NCBI GenBank assembly: GCA_029216955.1
Contig: JANAVB010015600.1
Coordinates: 36,888,153-36,952,152, forward strand
Origin: Iris pallida
Lineage: Eukaryota; Streptophyta; Magnoliopsida; Asparagales; Iridaceae
Direction of reading: 5' to 3'
DNA length: 64,000 nucleotides
In this document: one piece after another, positions 1 to 11,288 of the stretch
Numbering within the stretch: the stretch's first letter is position 1
Layout: every line of letters starts with the position of its first letter
Notes under the pieces: generated by a model
The model's input: only the letters and a program-made list of their open reading frames with translations
Database searches by the model: none
What the model was told of the DNA's origin: nothing
Made by a program: the position numbers and the translations under genes

Positions 1-2
1 CT

Positions 3-2018
3 TTGAAGAAAACTGGTATTTCACCATATGAGATATGGAAAGGCCGTAAGCATAATATCAGTTATTTTAGAGTGTGGGGTTGCATAGCTTATTACAAAAA
101 CATGGATCCTAAAAGGACCAAATTAGGTCCTCGTGGAATTAAAAGTGTTTTTGTAGGTTATGCTGCTAATAGTAAGGCATATAGACTTTTAAACTTAGAG
201 TCTAACATTATTGTCGAATCCAGAGATGTGGAATTTTTTGAGAACCTTATTACTAAGAATAAGGATCCTGAGATTCCTGCTAATGAAGAGTCTCGTGAGG
301 AGAGCTCTTCACGGTTAGTTGAAAAACAACCCGAGCTTTGGATCAGCAAGAGAGTTCGAAAGGCTAAGGATCTAGGACCTGACGAAATAGATTCTCAACT
401 TATTTCCTTTTACTTAGTAGAAGGAAATACAGAGAAATTTATTCGAAAGATTCATATCATTCTTCAGGTGGAAGATGATCCTAAAACTTTTAAGGAAGCA
501 ATAGCTTCGCGGGACTCATCATTTTGGAAAGATGCTATCCAAGATGAGATGGATTCGATAATATCTAACCTCACTTGGGAAATTGTCGATCTGCCCAAAG
601 GGTCAAGACCTATTGGATGTAAGTGGGTGTTCAGGAGAAAGTATCATAGTAATGGTACTTTAAACACCTACAAGGCTAGACTAGTAGCCAAAAGATTTCG
701 ACAAAGAGAAGGAATTGATTATTTTGACACATATGCACCAGTAGCAAGAACGACTACAATTAGAATATTATTTGCATTAGTTTCATTGTATCATCTTAAT
801 GTTCATCAAATGGATGTCAAAACGGCATTCTTAAATGGAGATCTCGATGAGGAGATTTACATGGAGCAACCGGAAGGGTTCGTGCTTCCGGAAAATGAAC
901 AAAAGGTATGCAAACTTGTTAATTCCTTGTACGGATTAAAACAAGCACCAAAGCAGTGGCATCAGAAATTTGACTCAGTCATAATTTCTAATGGCTTTGT
1001 TCACAATGTTTGTGATAAGTGTTTATACACTAAAGTATATCGAAATATCGTGATATTTTTTTGTCTCTACATTGATGATATGTTGATCATTAGCAACGAG
1101 ATGAGTAGAATTACAGAAACGAAGAGGTTTCTAACTTCCACATTCAAGATGAAAGATCTTGGAATAGTTGACACTATTTTGGGGATCAAAGTAATACAAA
1201 ACAGTGGAGGTTTTGAACTTACTTAGTCGCACTATGTTAAGAAAGTGCTAGACAAGTTCAAACACCTAAAGTTCAAAGAAGTGAACACTCCATTTGATCC
1301 AAGTATTAAACTAGAAAAGAATTCTGGAAGAGCTGTCGCTCAATTAGAATACGCAAGTGCTATTGGAAGTCTTATGTATTTAATGCAATGCACAAGACCT
1401 GATATAGCATTTACAGTTAGTAAAATGAGTAGATTTACTAGCAACCCTAATAATGAGCATTGGAGGGCTATCGGAAGAATTTTTGGTTATCTTTTGAAAA
1501 CCAAGAATCTTGGATTACAATATGGTAGATTTCCCGCCGTATTAGAAGGATATACCGACGCTAGTTGGATATCAAGTGTCGGGGATAATAAATCTACGAC
1601 AGGTTGGATATTTACGCTTGCCGGAGGGGCAGTTTCTTGGAAGAGCAAGAAACAAACGTACATTACCCATTCGACCATGGAGTCAGAGTTTGTGGCTCTA
1701 GCTTCTGTAGGACAAGAAGCTGAGTGGTTGAGGGATCTTCTATTAGAAGTTCCGGTGGCTAAAGAGAATGTATCAAAAGTGTCAATACATTGCGATAGTC
1801 AAGCTACTCTAGCAAGAGCCTACAACGAAGTGTATAATGGGAAGTCTAGACATATAAGTCTAAGACATACCTACGTAAGGAAATTGATCAAAGATGGAAT
1901 CATTTCTCTTACTTATGTGCGTACCAGCTATAACTTAGCTGATCCCTTTACTAAACCACTAGCTAGGGATTTAGTAAAGTCTACCTCGAGAGGTATGGGA
2001 TTGAAACTCCTTGAGTAA
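3..2018 (+). pseudogene. pol: Copia-1 pol polyprotein (integrase C-terminus, RT, RNase H), one nonsense codon
   Basis: This is the C-terminal part of a copia Gag-Pol polyprotein that would make and integrate element cDNA. Residues ~1-85 match the integrase C-terminal region (YEIWKG, RVWGC, FVGYAANSKAYR). Reverse transcriptase follows from about residue 185 ([25 protein letters not shown]) with the catalytic YIDD box near residue 357. RNase H has GYTDASW, STMESE and HCDSQAT. The frame is one reading frame from the window edge to 2018, except for a TAG at 1224-1226 just after the RT domain, where the family normally has Gln before Ser-His-Tyr. A CAG-to-TAG change is the likely cause. The left edge is the window boundary, so the true start is not seen. 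Confidence 0.9.
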
Positions 2019-2548
2019 GAGTTCCAACAACAGTGGCAACCCAATCTAATGTTAAGAAAACCTTAATCTTAGATTCAATGGGTAACAACAAACTGTTGAT
2101 TTGGATGTATACGACATGATAATGTCGACTGTTGCAATTTGAGGGTTGAGTTTATAAAACTCTTAATGAAGTTCAGTAATATTGACATGTATCTGTAAAG
2201 CAATAGAGATACTGAAATTACTTCACCTATGTGAATTTAGAGATGGTGTCGTCTCAGTAAGATCTGGAGTTTATCTTATAAAAATTCACGAGACAGGATC
2301 AGCACATGGCCATTAATAGTGCTAAGCGAGAGATGTAGGCGAAGAACTACAAAAGAATGTGTGTAAAGTAACACCGATTTTATCACAAGGAATAACTGGT
2401 TCAAATCCCAGCTACCAGAAATTTCGATAAAATCTTGTGTTGCATCTACTAAGGTTAGGTTCAAATCGAAAGATACCTAACTGTATTAGCATTCTTTAAG
2501 TGATGTATTCTTGAATTCCTTCCATCATTTATGGAACAAGTGGGGGAT
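2019..2548 (+). other. Copia-1 3' untranslated region ending in polypurine tract
   Basis: No open frame of note. The stretch ends with a purine-rich run (AAGTGGGGGATT, 2537-2548) directly before TGTTGG, the standard copia arrangement for plus-strand priming. Confidence 0.7.
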
Positions 2549-3190
2549 TGTTGGAATTAATTAATTTCATTTATTGTTCTTAAAGGATGAAAAGGAAAGA
2601 GAAGGGACTTTAGTCCTACATCGAAAAAAGAGAAAAGCTTTGAGAATGCTTAAATATGAATGTGCACTCATGAGGAGTGTGCAACAACCAAAGGGTTGCT
2701 AGTGGGTGACCATTGGTTGTTGTTTTATCCTTTTCATGAAAATGTAGCCGGTGTTGCCACCGGCAACACCGGCTCCAGCTCGGGCTCGGGCTCGGGATCG
2801 GGATCGGGATCGGGCACGGACACGGACTTGGGCGTAGAGACGATATTGGCGCATTGTAGACGCACTTGTGCACTTAGGCAACGTGGCTATGAAACTGCGA
2901 ACAGGTGAATGAATGTTGTTTCGGAAGGGTCGCGACTTCACGAAACAACATGAATTCATCTATATATACTACAGATTTCTGAGTCTAAAATACACAGAAT
3001 CTGAGTTTTCATTCCTCTTTCTTTTCTCTTCCAAAGATTTCCATAAAGGTGTTCTTCCCTACGCCGGTGTCTCACAATGTCTGGTGAACCTCCGGCAGAA
3101 AAGCTGTCTTATCCTGGGTGTTCTGGCGTGCTGACTCCAAGACGTTACCGGAGTGCCCGAAACACTTTAAGGAAAGTGCTGCTAAATGCA
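2549..3190 (+). repeat. Copia-1 3' LTR (right end uncertain)
   Basis: It begins TGTTGGAATTAATT directly after the polypurine tract. A TATA-like TATATATA lies at 2961-2968 and would start transcription near 2990, so 2549-2990 acts as U3. The U3 holds a 12-bp perfect inverted repeat (GCCGGTGTTGCC at 2747-2758 and its complement at 2762-2773) and a hexanucleotide CGGGCT/CGGGAT array at about 2779-2815. A second hairpin has ATGTTGTTTCG around 2912-2924 and CGAAACAACAT at 2941-2951. The 3' end was not resolved; the sequence stays LTR-like to about 3190. Confidence 0.65.
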
Positions 3191-6100
3191 CGATTCAAGC
3201 CTCGACGATAGTTTCAACTTTGCAGAACTCCAAAGTGAAGTACTTGCAATTTCTAAAATATTGTACCACTTGATGCGCCGTCCTAATCAAATGTTATTGG
3301 GTTTTTTTTTTCATGAAGTATGTTTTCCTCTTTACAAATCTATTGGCATTCAATTTAATCTAATATTTTGGGTGCAATTAATGATATGGAGGATTCAGAA
3401 GATATTCTCAGGCAGCAGGGAGATATTTTGGTTTTCTTCCGCATTTTGGTTATAGAGTAAGGTGCATGGGATTATATCTTAGAAAAGAATTTATTACAGC
3501 ACTAAAGACCTTGATAAAATTTTCAGTCATTTTAGTTGCAAAATACCCTGCTTTTGATAGAAGTTGTTTTACTGGATTTGGTTATTCTTTTAGTTTAACT
3601 CGTTTACTGGCTTGGATGCGTGAAACAGATGTGTGCAACATGCATGTTCAGACGTTCTTTGCTTATTCCACATTTATTTTGTGGTGGGTGTCACTTGGCG
3701 TGGCATTATCAATTGGACTAGGTAAATATAGTAGCATACGATAAAATCTTGTTCTCGACTACTTATTTTAATTCCTTTTTGTTTGTTAAAGTAAACTTGC
3801 AGAACAATTTTTTCTGCAACTGATGACATATATTTATAATTTTGGCTAATCATCAGCTTAGTCGTATTTGTAGGTATCTGTTTTCAGTTTTTATTTTAAT
3901 TTTTGTTAGTACTTCAAGTTTGAATTAAACAAGTACCGATTTCACATGTAACCTTGAAATCATAATACCATGAAATAAAGAAGTGGCATATTTTACACAG
4001 GAACATAGGGTTACGTGTATAAGTCAACAGATGCCAGAAAGAAGCATCTAAATACTTAACTGATGTTAGTGGACTCCAATTCTAGAGGGCCTTTGTTTTG
4101 GAAAGAAGAATACTTAAGTTCATTGGTCCACAGGTTGGTAACTGAAATTGTCTATTGACTAGTTTATGGAATGTGTGATGGATAATCTTGAGTCGTTTGT
4201 AGAGGGTCAATAAACAATGCTGGTATATACTTAAGTTCATTGGTCCTTCAGTTTTTTCGTAATGTTGTATAGCTTGTATATACTTTACTGTTCTAGCTTG
4301 TTTTTTGTATCAGGGACGACATACAATTCTAGTAAAATACTTGTGGTTGGTAGGGGCTTAGTTATTGTTCTAAAATTAATTCATCAAATGCCACCACCTC
4401 TTCATTCACCCGAGTCATCGCTAGAACATGTTATGGATGACACATGGATGTAGGTGACATCCCGTAGAGCTTCTATATGTATCTTGCTCTTTTTGGCAAA
4501 AATTTTTCTTTCATCTTCACCTTTCAGTCTTCTAATATGTGATAATATCATGAATTTTGTTAATGACCAGGAAAGTTCAGAGCACTTTTTGTGTCCAAAT
4601 ATCAGTGTGATGTAGATGTTTGGATCTGAGCTTCATGATGTTTGAATTTATTGCTAAGATATTGGTCTTTGCTACTTATCTGCATGAAGAATAAGATGGA
4701 TTGAATATTTACTAGCTTGACTAAAGGCCTCATTGCACTTATGTTTTTATTTGATTTCTATTTTCCATATCCAAATATCAGTTTTTTTTTTTCTAAAGTT
4801 GTATAGAACCTAGCCCTTGTATACATGAACATCAGTTTCCTTTTACCATAAAACATAAAATCTGAATGATCTGTAAACATTGCATTTCATGCCGTGGAGT
4901 AATTCTTGAAGGTTGTGAGTTGGTATGAAGTCCATAGTTTTTGTAACAGTTTGTGTTTTTCTCTTGATTTTGTGAATTTCTTTAGAGCTAGTTTGCATTG
5001 TAGTTATGTTTCATCTCATTTGTTCGATTGCCCATTTCCTGGATGCTCATAGGGCTAGGAGTTCGGAAACACCAATTTGAGCCTCGAAATAAATGATATG
5101 TTTGAGTAAACTCCCATCTAGAGTGAAACTATTTGGCTTGCTCCTTGTTGTCGGCACCAAATGGAGTCCCGGATGAAATGTAACTGCAATAAAAAATGGC
5201 CCTTAGCCTCAACTTTAGCTGCACCATCTGAACACAATAAGATTCATTGCACTTTTGCAGTTTGATGCATCACGGGAAGCAAGTGATGTCATTGACATTG
5301 AGTGATGTTTGCTGTGAAGGTTCTCCACGTGGTTTTGGCATTGGTGTAAGTCAATCAGCACAAGGGTGTGATTGCTGGGTCGATGATCCTCTCACTCGCC
5401 ATATTGTAATGATTTCCATTAATAGAGATGAAGGAGGCGAGTTCTCCTTATGGCCATTGGTTTTACATATATAAAAGGTGTATATTACATTGTTGTACCT
5501 TTGGTTGAGCCCCAACATTTTATAGCGTACGAGAGAATGTGTAAAAGGTCTGATTGCGGAAACTCGATTGGGGATGATGACAGTCCCTCTTCTCTTCAGC
5601 TCAAGCTTCCAAGCATCACAAGGTACGGTAAGTTTTTATTTTCATGAATGGTTTAGCTTATAGCATTTCTAGTAGGTTTACACGCGTGCACACACACACA
5701 CACATATCGATGAAATATTTGAATTTACCTTAGTAAAGTATCACATATCTTGTTGTCCTGTCAACTTTTGCTTGAAGCATTTTCTTGATATTGTTGGTTA
5801 GGTCAAGTTCTCACTTGAAGCAGCTGGTTTAGCTCAAAATAATGCCCCTCTTTGAGTATATGACACTTCAATTGGTAATTTATATTCAACTTCAAGTCAA
5901 TAAGAGAGCGGTATAAGCATTTTTTATAATTGTTATTGCCTTATGTTTAATAGTCTCATCGAGGAAAGCCAAGGTCTTGGCAGCAGATGCATTTTTTTAT
6001 CCTTTCTTTATGTCAAGCATTCATTCTTCCATTTATTTCATAGTGATTTTTTCCCATTAGAATTCATTCAAGAGAAACAACACGTCATGTTGAAGAATTT

Positions 6101-6511
6101 TGTACTTTTTTTCTTCGTGTTGCATGTAATCAGAAATTAGTCAAGAAAAGAAACATGTTTACATACCTGTACATCCTGTTTTGCCTTTCAAATTGGTTCA
6201 TTAATTTTCTTTTCTTTTTTTAATTCACTGTTTATAGTTAATCTTTTGTTGTTTGATAAATTGTGTTACTTGCCTTTGCAGGTGACAGTCGAAAAAATTG
6301 TCAAGCAAGTACAAAAGTCCAGAGCTACATTGGAGAAGGTAGATAACCGTAAGATGATGAGATGGATGAGCTCACTGGTCTTCCATTGGCTAAAGTTAGA
6401 TAAGATAAACATTACATGTATTTGGATATACTTTTGAAAAAAATGTAATTAAGATGGTGATATTATATACTTTTAGAATATTTAATTCAAAAGGAATGTT
6501 TCAAATGTTTG
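3191..6511. other. Intergenic stretch with coding-like fragments of unrecognised origin
   Basis: About 3.3 kb of AT-rich DNA with no transposon ends found. Some pieces look exon-like. At 5250-5300 a tract after a TTTGCAG acceptor reads FDASREASDVIDIE and then stops. At 5320-5470 an open frame reads GFGIGVSQSAQGCDCWVDD. At 5600-5640 there is a plausible donor (AAG|GTACGG). At 6282-6400, after a TTTGCAG acceptor, come VTVEKIVKQVQKSRATLEKV and, after a frame change, DDEMDELTGLPLAKVR. At 3390-3450 one frame reads MEDSEDILRQQGDILVFF. None was recognised and the pieces do not join into one frame. They may be a decayed gene or sequence captured by the CACTA element whose right end is at 22413. Confidence 0.4.
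5689..5704. repeat. Short CA microsatellite
   Basis: A run of CA dinucleotides, directly visible, in non-coding DNA. Confidence 0.7.
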
Positions 6512-6516
6512 TTAAA
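6512..6516. repeat. Copia-2 target-site duplication, left copy (TTAAA)
   Basis: TTAAA directly precedes the 5' LTR and is repeated at 21864-21868 after the 3' LTR. Confidence 0.93.
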
Positions 6517-6635
6517 TGTTGAGAACTAATAAGGGATTTAGTCCCACATTGGAAAATCTAGTATGAAGAGGAGCTAAACTCTCTATAAGTAGTGGAGTAG
6601 CCAATCAATAAAATATACAACAATTATTCTCTACA
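6517..6635 (+). repeat. Copia-2 5' LTR (119 bp)
   Basis: It matches 21745-21863 with only a few substitutions. A TATA-like CTATAAGT at 6583-6590 and an AATAAA at 6607-6612 sit only ~20 bp apart, so promoter and polyadenylation signals are packed into a very short LTR. Ends are TGT...ACA. Confidence 0.93.
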
Positions 6636-6650
6636 TGGTATCAGAGCCAT
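6636..6650 (+). promoter_or_regulatory. Primer-binding site (initiator Met tRNA type)
   Basis: TGGTATCAGAGCCAT lies directly against the LTR end. This is the usual plant copia site complementary to the 3' end of initiator methionine tRNA. Confidence 0.9.
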
Positions 6651-7253
6651 AACCACAATTTTTTTTTTCTCCCACCCCTTCCCCAACCCAGCAAATCCAC
6701 CCTCCCTGCCCTCCCCCCCCCCCCCCCCCCCCCCCTACGACCCTCCCCCCCCTGCTGCCCCGACGCCTCCCCTTCCACCGACGCCCCCCCTCCCTACCCC
6801 CCCCCCCCCCCCGACGACCCCTTCTGCTGCCCCGACGCCCCCCCTGTTGCCGCCGCCGAACCCCCCCTCCCCTGCTGCTGCCCCCCTCGACGCCCCCCCT
6901 CTTCCGACCCAACTGCTGCCGACCTCCCTCCTTTTTTTTCAAAACAAAAAAAAAAATTCTAATTTGCGTGAGAGATTATGTGGGCGGTTATTCGAAGACG
7001 GATGGACGTCAAATGCTTTATTTGCACCATCTGTTCCTAGATTACGCCCTCCGGAATTACAAAATATTTTTTTGTTTTTCCGTTCTCGATCTGCAAATTA
7101 GGACCTACATGCGCGCGCCGGTGTTGGCCACGTTAACCGCGCATTCGTAAGGTCTCTGTTGAAGACTTTACATAAAGACGATGACGACGAAGTCGACGAT
7201 GACGACGAAGCCGACGAAGACGACGACGACGACGAATCACAATTGAAGACGCC
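6651..7253 (+). other. Copia-2 leader with C-tracts and a GAC/GAA repeat
   Basis: Untranslated leader before the gag ATG at 7254. Three compositional blocks stand out: a T run near 6660, a very C-rich block at 6670-6925 with uninterrupted C runs (near 6712-6734 and 6798-6812), and a GAC/GAA trinucleotide array at about 7180-7240. Open frames over the C-rich block are compositional artefacts. Confidence 0.75.
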
Positions 7254-10200
7254 ATGGATTTGATCAGTGGTAAACTGACAGAAGAAGAGATGAAGGCCTT
7301 GCTTGATGATATTTTATCAAAGAGATTACCCGAGGCAACCCCACGTGTGATCCATACTGATGTGGATCCGTCGTCCTACAAAATGGGGAAGCTGGACAAG
7401 CTGGGGACGAAGTTGGAAGGAACGTCCAACTACTTGAAATGGTCACGGCAGGCAATGCGGACGCTGAAGGGACGAGGCTTGGTTGGCTACGTCAATGGCC
7501 AAACCAAGGAGCCAGATGATCCCTCCTCAAAGGAGTTTGCTATTTGAGAAATTGTCAACAATGTTGTGGCTGGATGGTTGACAACCTCCTTGACCGACCA
7601 GGTGTCGGGCAATGTAGAGGCGATGGAGGCTGCTGCTGATATATGGCGGACTTTGAAGGATATGTACTCAGGCTCAGGCAATCCTATGCGGGTCTTCCAA
7701 CTGCAGGATGAACTTGATAGGGTGGCCCAGGACGATCGTATCATCTCTGAGTATGCAGCACTGTTGAAGAAGTACTGGTCTGATCTGGATCACTATGATC
7801 CTCTTGGGATGGAAGATGCACAAGTCGAACCAGCATTTGTGAAACATTTCCAAAAGTTCTTGGATTATATTTCGCGACAACGGATGGTTAAGTTCTTGAA
7901 GGATCTTAACCCTGTATTTGAGCATAGAAGGAATGTACTCCTAGCACAGCCCATGCTTCCAACCTTAGAAGAAGCCATAGCTGCCATGGCACAAGAAGAG
8001 GCTCGATTGAAGTTGATGCCCAACAAGGGCTATTTCTAGGGGGAGCAAGCCGCTGTTGACAAATCTGCCCTTGCCGCCTTCAATCAGACTCCCTCTGTGG
8101 CCGGTGTTTGCCACAACTGTGGTGACTCAGGGCATTACATCAGATTTTGTCCAAAATTCCTGCAAAGTCCGTCGAGTGATCGTGGACGGGGCCGCGGTGG
8201 ACGTCGAGGTGGTAGAGGCGGTTATGCTGGTAGAAGGGGAAATTATTCTAGAGGACACAAAGCTAATCTGGCGGAGGAAGGGGGTAAAAATCACCTGGCT
8301 GAGTTAACCCATCTTGAGAAGGAGTTCCTCGCGAAGTTACGCAGCACGAAGCTGGGTTCAGACGGCAGTCATGGGGCGTCATCTACCTCGGGGGATCACA
8401 ACACTTGCTCTGTCCAAACCAGCACAGGTATTCCTGCACGTGCTCTTGCAGCAGCTGTCCACCAACCAGGTTGGATTATGGACTCTGGGGCATCTCGCCA
8501 TGTCACGGGGTCCTGCGGTGAGTTCCAGGACTATACTCACCTACCGACGCTGGAGAGCTTTCAGACTGCTGATGGTAACTCCAGCCCTGTCATGGGTAAA
8601 GGTACTGTCGCATGCACCTCTTCTCTCACTCTCACCAATGTCTTATATACTCCGTCTTTTCCTGTCAATCTTTTTTCTATTAGTGCCATTATTCTTGATC
8701 TTAACTGTACTGTTTCCTTTGACATTCCTACGGTGACTTTTCAGGAGATGGGGACAGGACGACGACTAGGGACTGGCACATGGCATAAGGGGCTGTGGTA
8801 CTTGGACAAGACTGGATTGGACAAAGCATTGGCATCTCTGGTAGCAGATACACCACCGGAAGATTTTCGGCGCAGTGTAGAAGATGAATTGCTACTCCAC
8901 CACCAGCGTGTCGGTCATTCTTCTTTTAAAATTATTAGTTGTATGTATCCGTCCTTATACCAAAGGGCTAATAAAGAGAAGTTATTTTGTAATGCATGTG
9001 AGTTGGGTAAACATACCAGAAGCACGTATGTGAGTTCAGAAAGTAGAAGTTCAGCTATATTTGATATGATATATTCGGACGTATGGGGCCCTTGTCCTAC
9101 AACCGGTATTAACGGTTTTCGATGGTTTGTCACTTTTATTGATTGTTATACTCGTGTGACATGGGTCTACCTTATGAAGCATAAAAGTGATGTCTTTGAG
9201 GCATTTCGAGACTTTCATCGCCGGGTAGAAATACAATATGGCACTAAAATTAAGTGCTTACGGTCTGACAATGGGACGGAGTATACAAATAAGACGGTTG
9301 CTGAGTATTTATCCACTCATGGAATACTACACCAAACTTCATGTGCCTATACACCGGCACAAAATGGTGTGACCGAACGGAAGAACAGACACCTGCTGGG
9401 GGTTGCACGGACGATGATGCTGGCTATGAATGTCCCGAAACACTTATGGGGGCAGGCGGTGTTAACGGCCTCTTATCTCATCAACAGAATGCCATCTCAG
9501 GTATTGGACTGGAAGACGCCGTTAGAGATGCTTACTGGTGCAACCACGTACACTGTTCCACCGAAAGTATTTGGGTGTGTATGTTTTGTCCAAGATAATA
9601 GGCCAGGAGTTGACAAACTGGATCCTAGGGCGGTTAAATGTGTCTTTGTCGGGTACACGACAACTCAGAAGGGATACGTATGTTGGAGCCCAGTTGAGCG
9701 AAAGATGTTTGTAAGCATGGACGTTACATTCAGAGAACTGGAACCCTATTATGGTTCGGATGACGGTTCAGCGTTTGGTGACACACCTAACACAGTGGGT
9801 GTTAGATGTGAGGGGGAGAAAATAAGCCCATCTGTGGTGGTTGGATCGGTCCCATGCCCGGTCGGAAAAAACTGGACGAAAGAGGGAGAAAGCAGTGACT
9901 CCGATACAGAAGATGAAGAAGATACATATGTTAAACAGGGAGAGCAGCAGACAATGGAAAAGGAGCTCCAAGTCTACAGAAGGAGACAGCAGAAGTCCAG
10001 TACTGTGCCTGTACCGTGTCATGTGCCTACTGTACCAAGTTCCTCGTCTACTTCTGCTCCAACTCTTGAAGATGTTACCGCCGCACTGAATCAATCTAAT
10101 TCTGATGCGGATCTCTCTGACTCTGATGGTATGATCTCTGCACCACCTATTGCTCCCTTAAGAAGATCTTCTCGCATCAATGCGGGTAAGGTTCCTAGTC

Positions 10201-11283
10201 GTTTTGATGATTATGAACATGATATTGCCAACTACATGTCTTATTCTAACATTTCTTCGAATTATCGAGCCTTCATTGTATCATTAGACTCTACTTTGTT
10301 GCCCAAAAGTTGGCAGGAAGCAATGCAAGATCCAAGGTGGAAAGCTGCAATGATGGAAGAACTTGGGACACTGGAGAAAAATAAGACGTGGGAGCTGGTT
10401 CCATTACCCAAAGGGAAGAAAACTGTGTGATGCAAATGGGTGTACACAGTAAAGGAGACGTCAGAAGGAAAAGTGTAACGATATAAGGCAAGGTTGGTTG
10501 CAAAAGGATACACACAATCATATGGCATAGACCATGATGAGACGTTTGCTCCAGTAGCGAAAATGAGCACCATAAGAACTCTGGTCTCCATTGCAGCAAA
10601 CTATGGGTGGAAGCTATACCGGTTAGATATGAAGAATACCTTTCTCCATGGGGACCTACAAGAAGAAGTGTACATGGAACTCCCGCCAGGGTACTACGCT
10701 ACAGAATCAGACGGAGGGACATCGCATGAAAAAGTGTGCAAACTAAAGAAGTCGTTATATGGACTCAAGCAATCTCCTCGAGCCTAGTTTGACAGATTCA
10801 GAAAGGCTGTTACAGGCATGGGATACCATCAAGCAAATACAGATCATACGATCTTTTTTCAGCATGCAAGAGGCCACATCACTATACTTGCTGTATACAT
10901 GGATGATATAGTAATCACAGGTAATGATGAAGTCGATATCGCTAAGCTGAAGTCAAAACTCGCGAAGGAGTTTGAGGTGAAGGATTTAGGAGCGATGAGG
11001 TACTTTCTAGGTATCGAGGTGTGTGAAGGCGAACAAGGAATTGTTCTCTCACAGAGAAAATACGCACTAGATCTGCTGAAAGAGACAGGGATGCTGGGAT
11101 GCAAAGCAGCAGTCACTCCAATTGACCAGAAGTGCAAGTTGGGAGCAGAAGCACGAGAGCCAATTGATCGTGAAAGATATCAACGACTTGTAGGAAGATT
11201 GATTTATCTGGGGCACACTCGCCCTGATATCTCATTTGCGGTGAGTGTAGTAAGTCGCTACATGCATGACCCAAGAACGGGTC
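7254..11283 (+). pseudogene. gag-pol: Copia-2 gag-pol polyprotein, part 1 (gag, protease, integrase, RT)
   Basis: One continuous frame with five in-frame stops: TGA 7545, TAG 8037, TGA 10428, TAA 10476 and TAG 10785. No frameshift was seen. Gag starts at ATG 7254 and ends in a CCHC knuckle (CHNCGDSGHYIRFC) at about 8106-8150. Protease has DSGAS at 8481. The integrase zinc region (HQRVGHS...CNAC) is at about 8896-9000. Its core has YSDVWGP near 9074, SDNGTEY near 9264 and NGVTERKNR near 9365. RT has [11 protein letters not shown] near 10480 and YMDD near 10897. An Arg/Gly-rich tail follows the knuckle. The product would be the capsid and replication enzymes. The frame is cut at 11284 by Gypsy-1 and continues at 21172. 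Confidence 0.93.
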
Positions 11284-11288
11284 ATATG
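11284..11288. repeat. Gypsy-1 target-site duplication, left copy (ATATG)
   Basis: ATATG precedes the Gypsy-1 5' LTR and recurs at 21172-21176. Removing Gypsy-1 with one copy leaves the Copia-2 reading frame running straight from RT into RNase H. Confidence 0.92.

Larger units (their letters stand above)
1..3190 (+). mobile_element. Copia-1: 3' half of a Ty1-copia retrotransposon with 3' LTR
   Basis: The window opens inside the polyprotein of a Ty1-copia element. In order come the integrase C-terminal region, reverse transcriptase, RNase H, a ~530-bp untranslated stretch, a polypurine tract and the 3' LTR. The 5' half lies outside the window. The right limit is approximate, because no terminal CA or target duplication could be fixed near 3190-3250. 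The element is defective through one in-frame stop. Confidence 0.85.

Noticed and set aside
2660..2908. Open frame with a Ser-Gly repeat
   Set aside because: It encodes the hexanucleotide array inside the Copia-1 LTR and has no conserved context.
6636..6650. TGGTATCAGAGC-type motifs considered as tRNA gene parts
   Set aside because: They sit next to LTRs as primer-binding sites and are only 12-15 nt; no tRNA cloverleaf was seen in the window.
6631..6942. Gly/Arg-rich minus-strand open frame
   Set aside because: A product of the C-tracts in the Copia-2 leader; no stop codons can occur in such runs.
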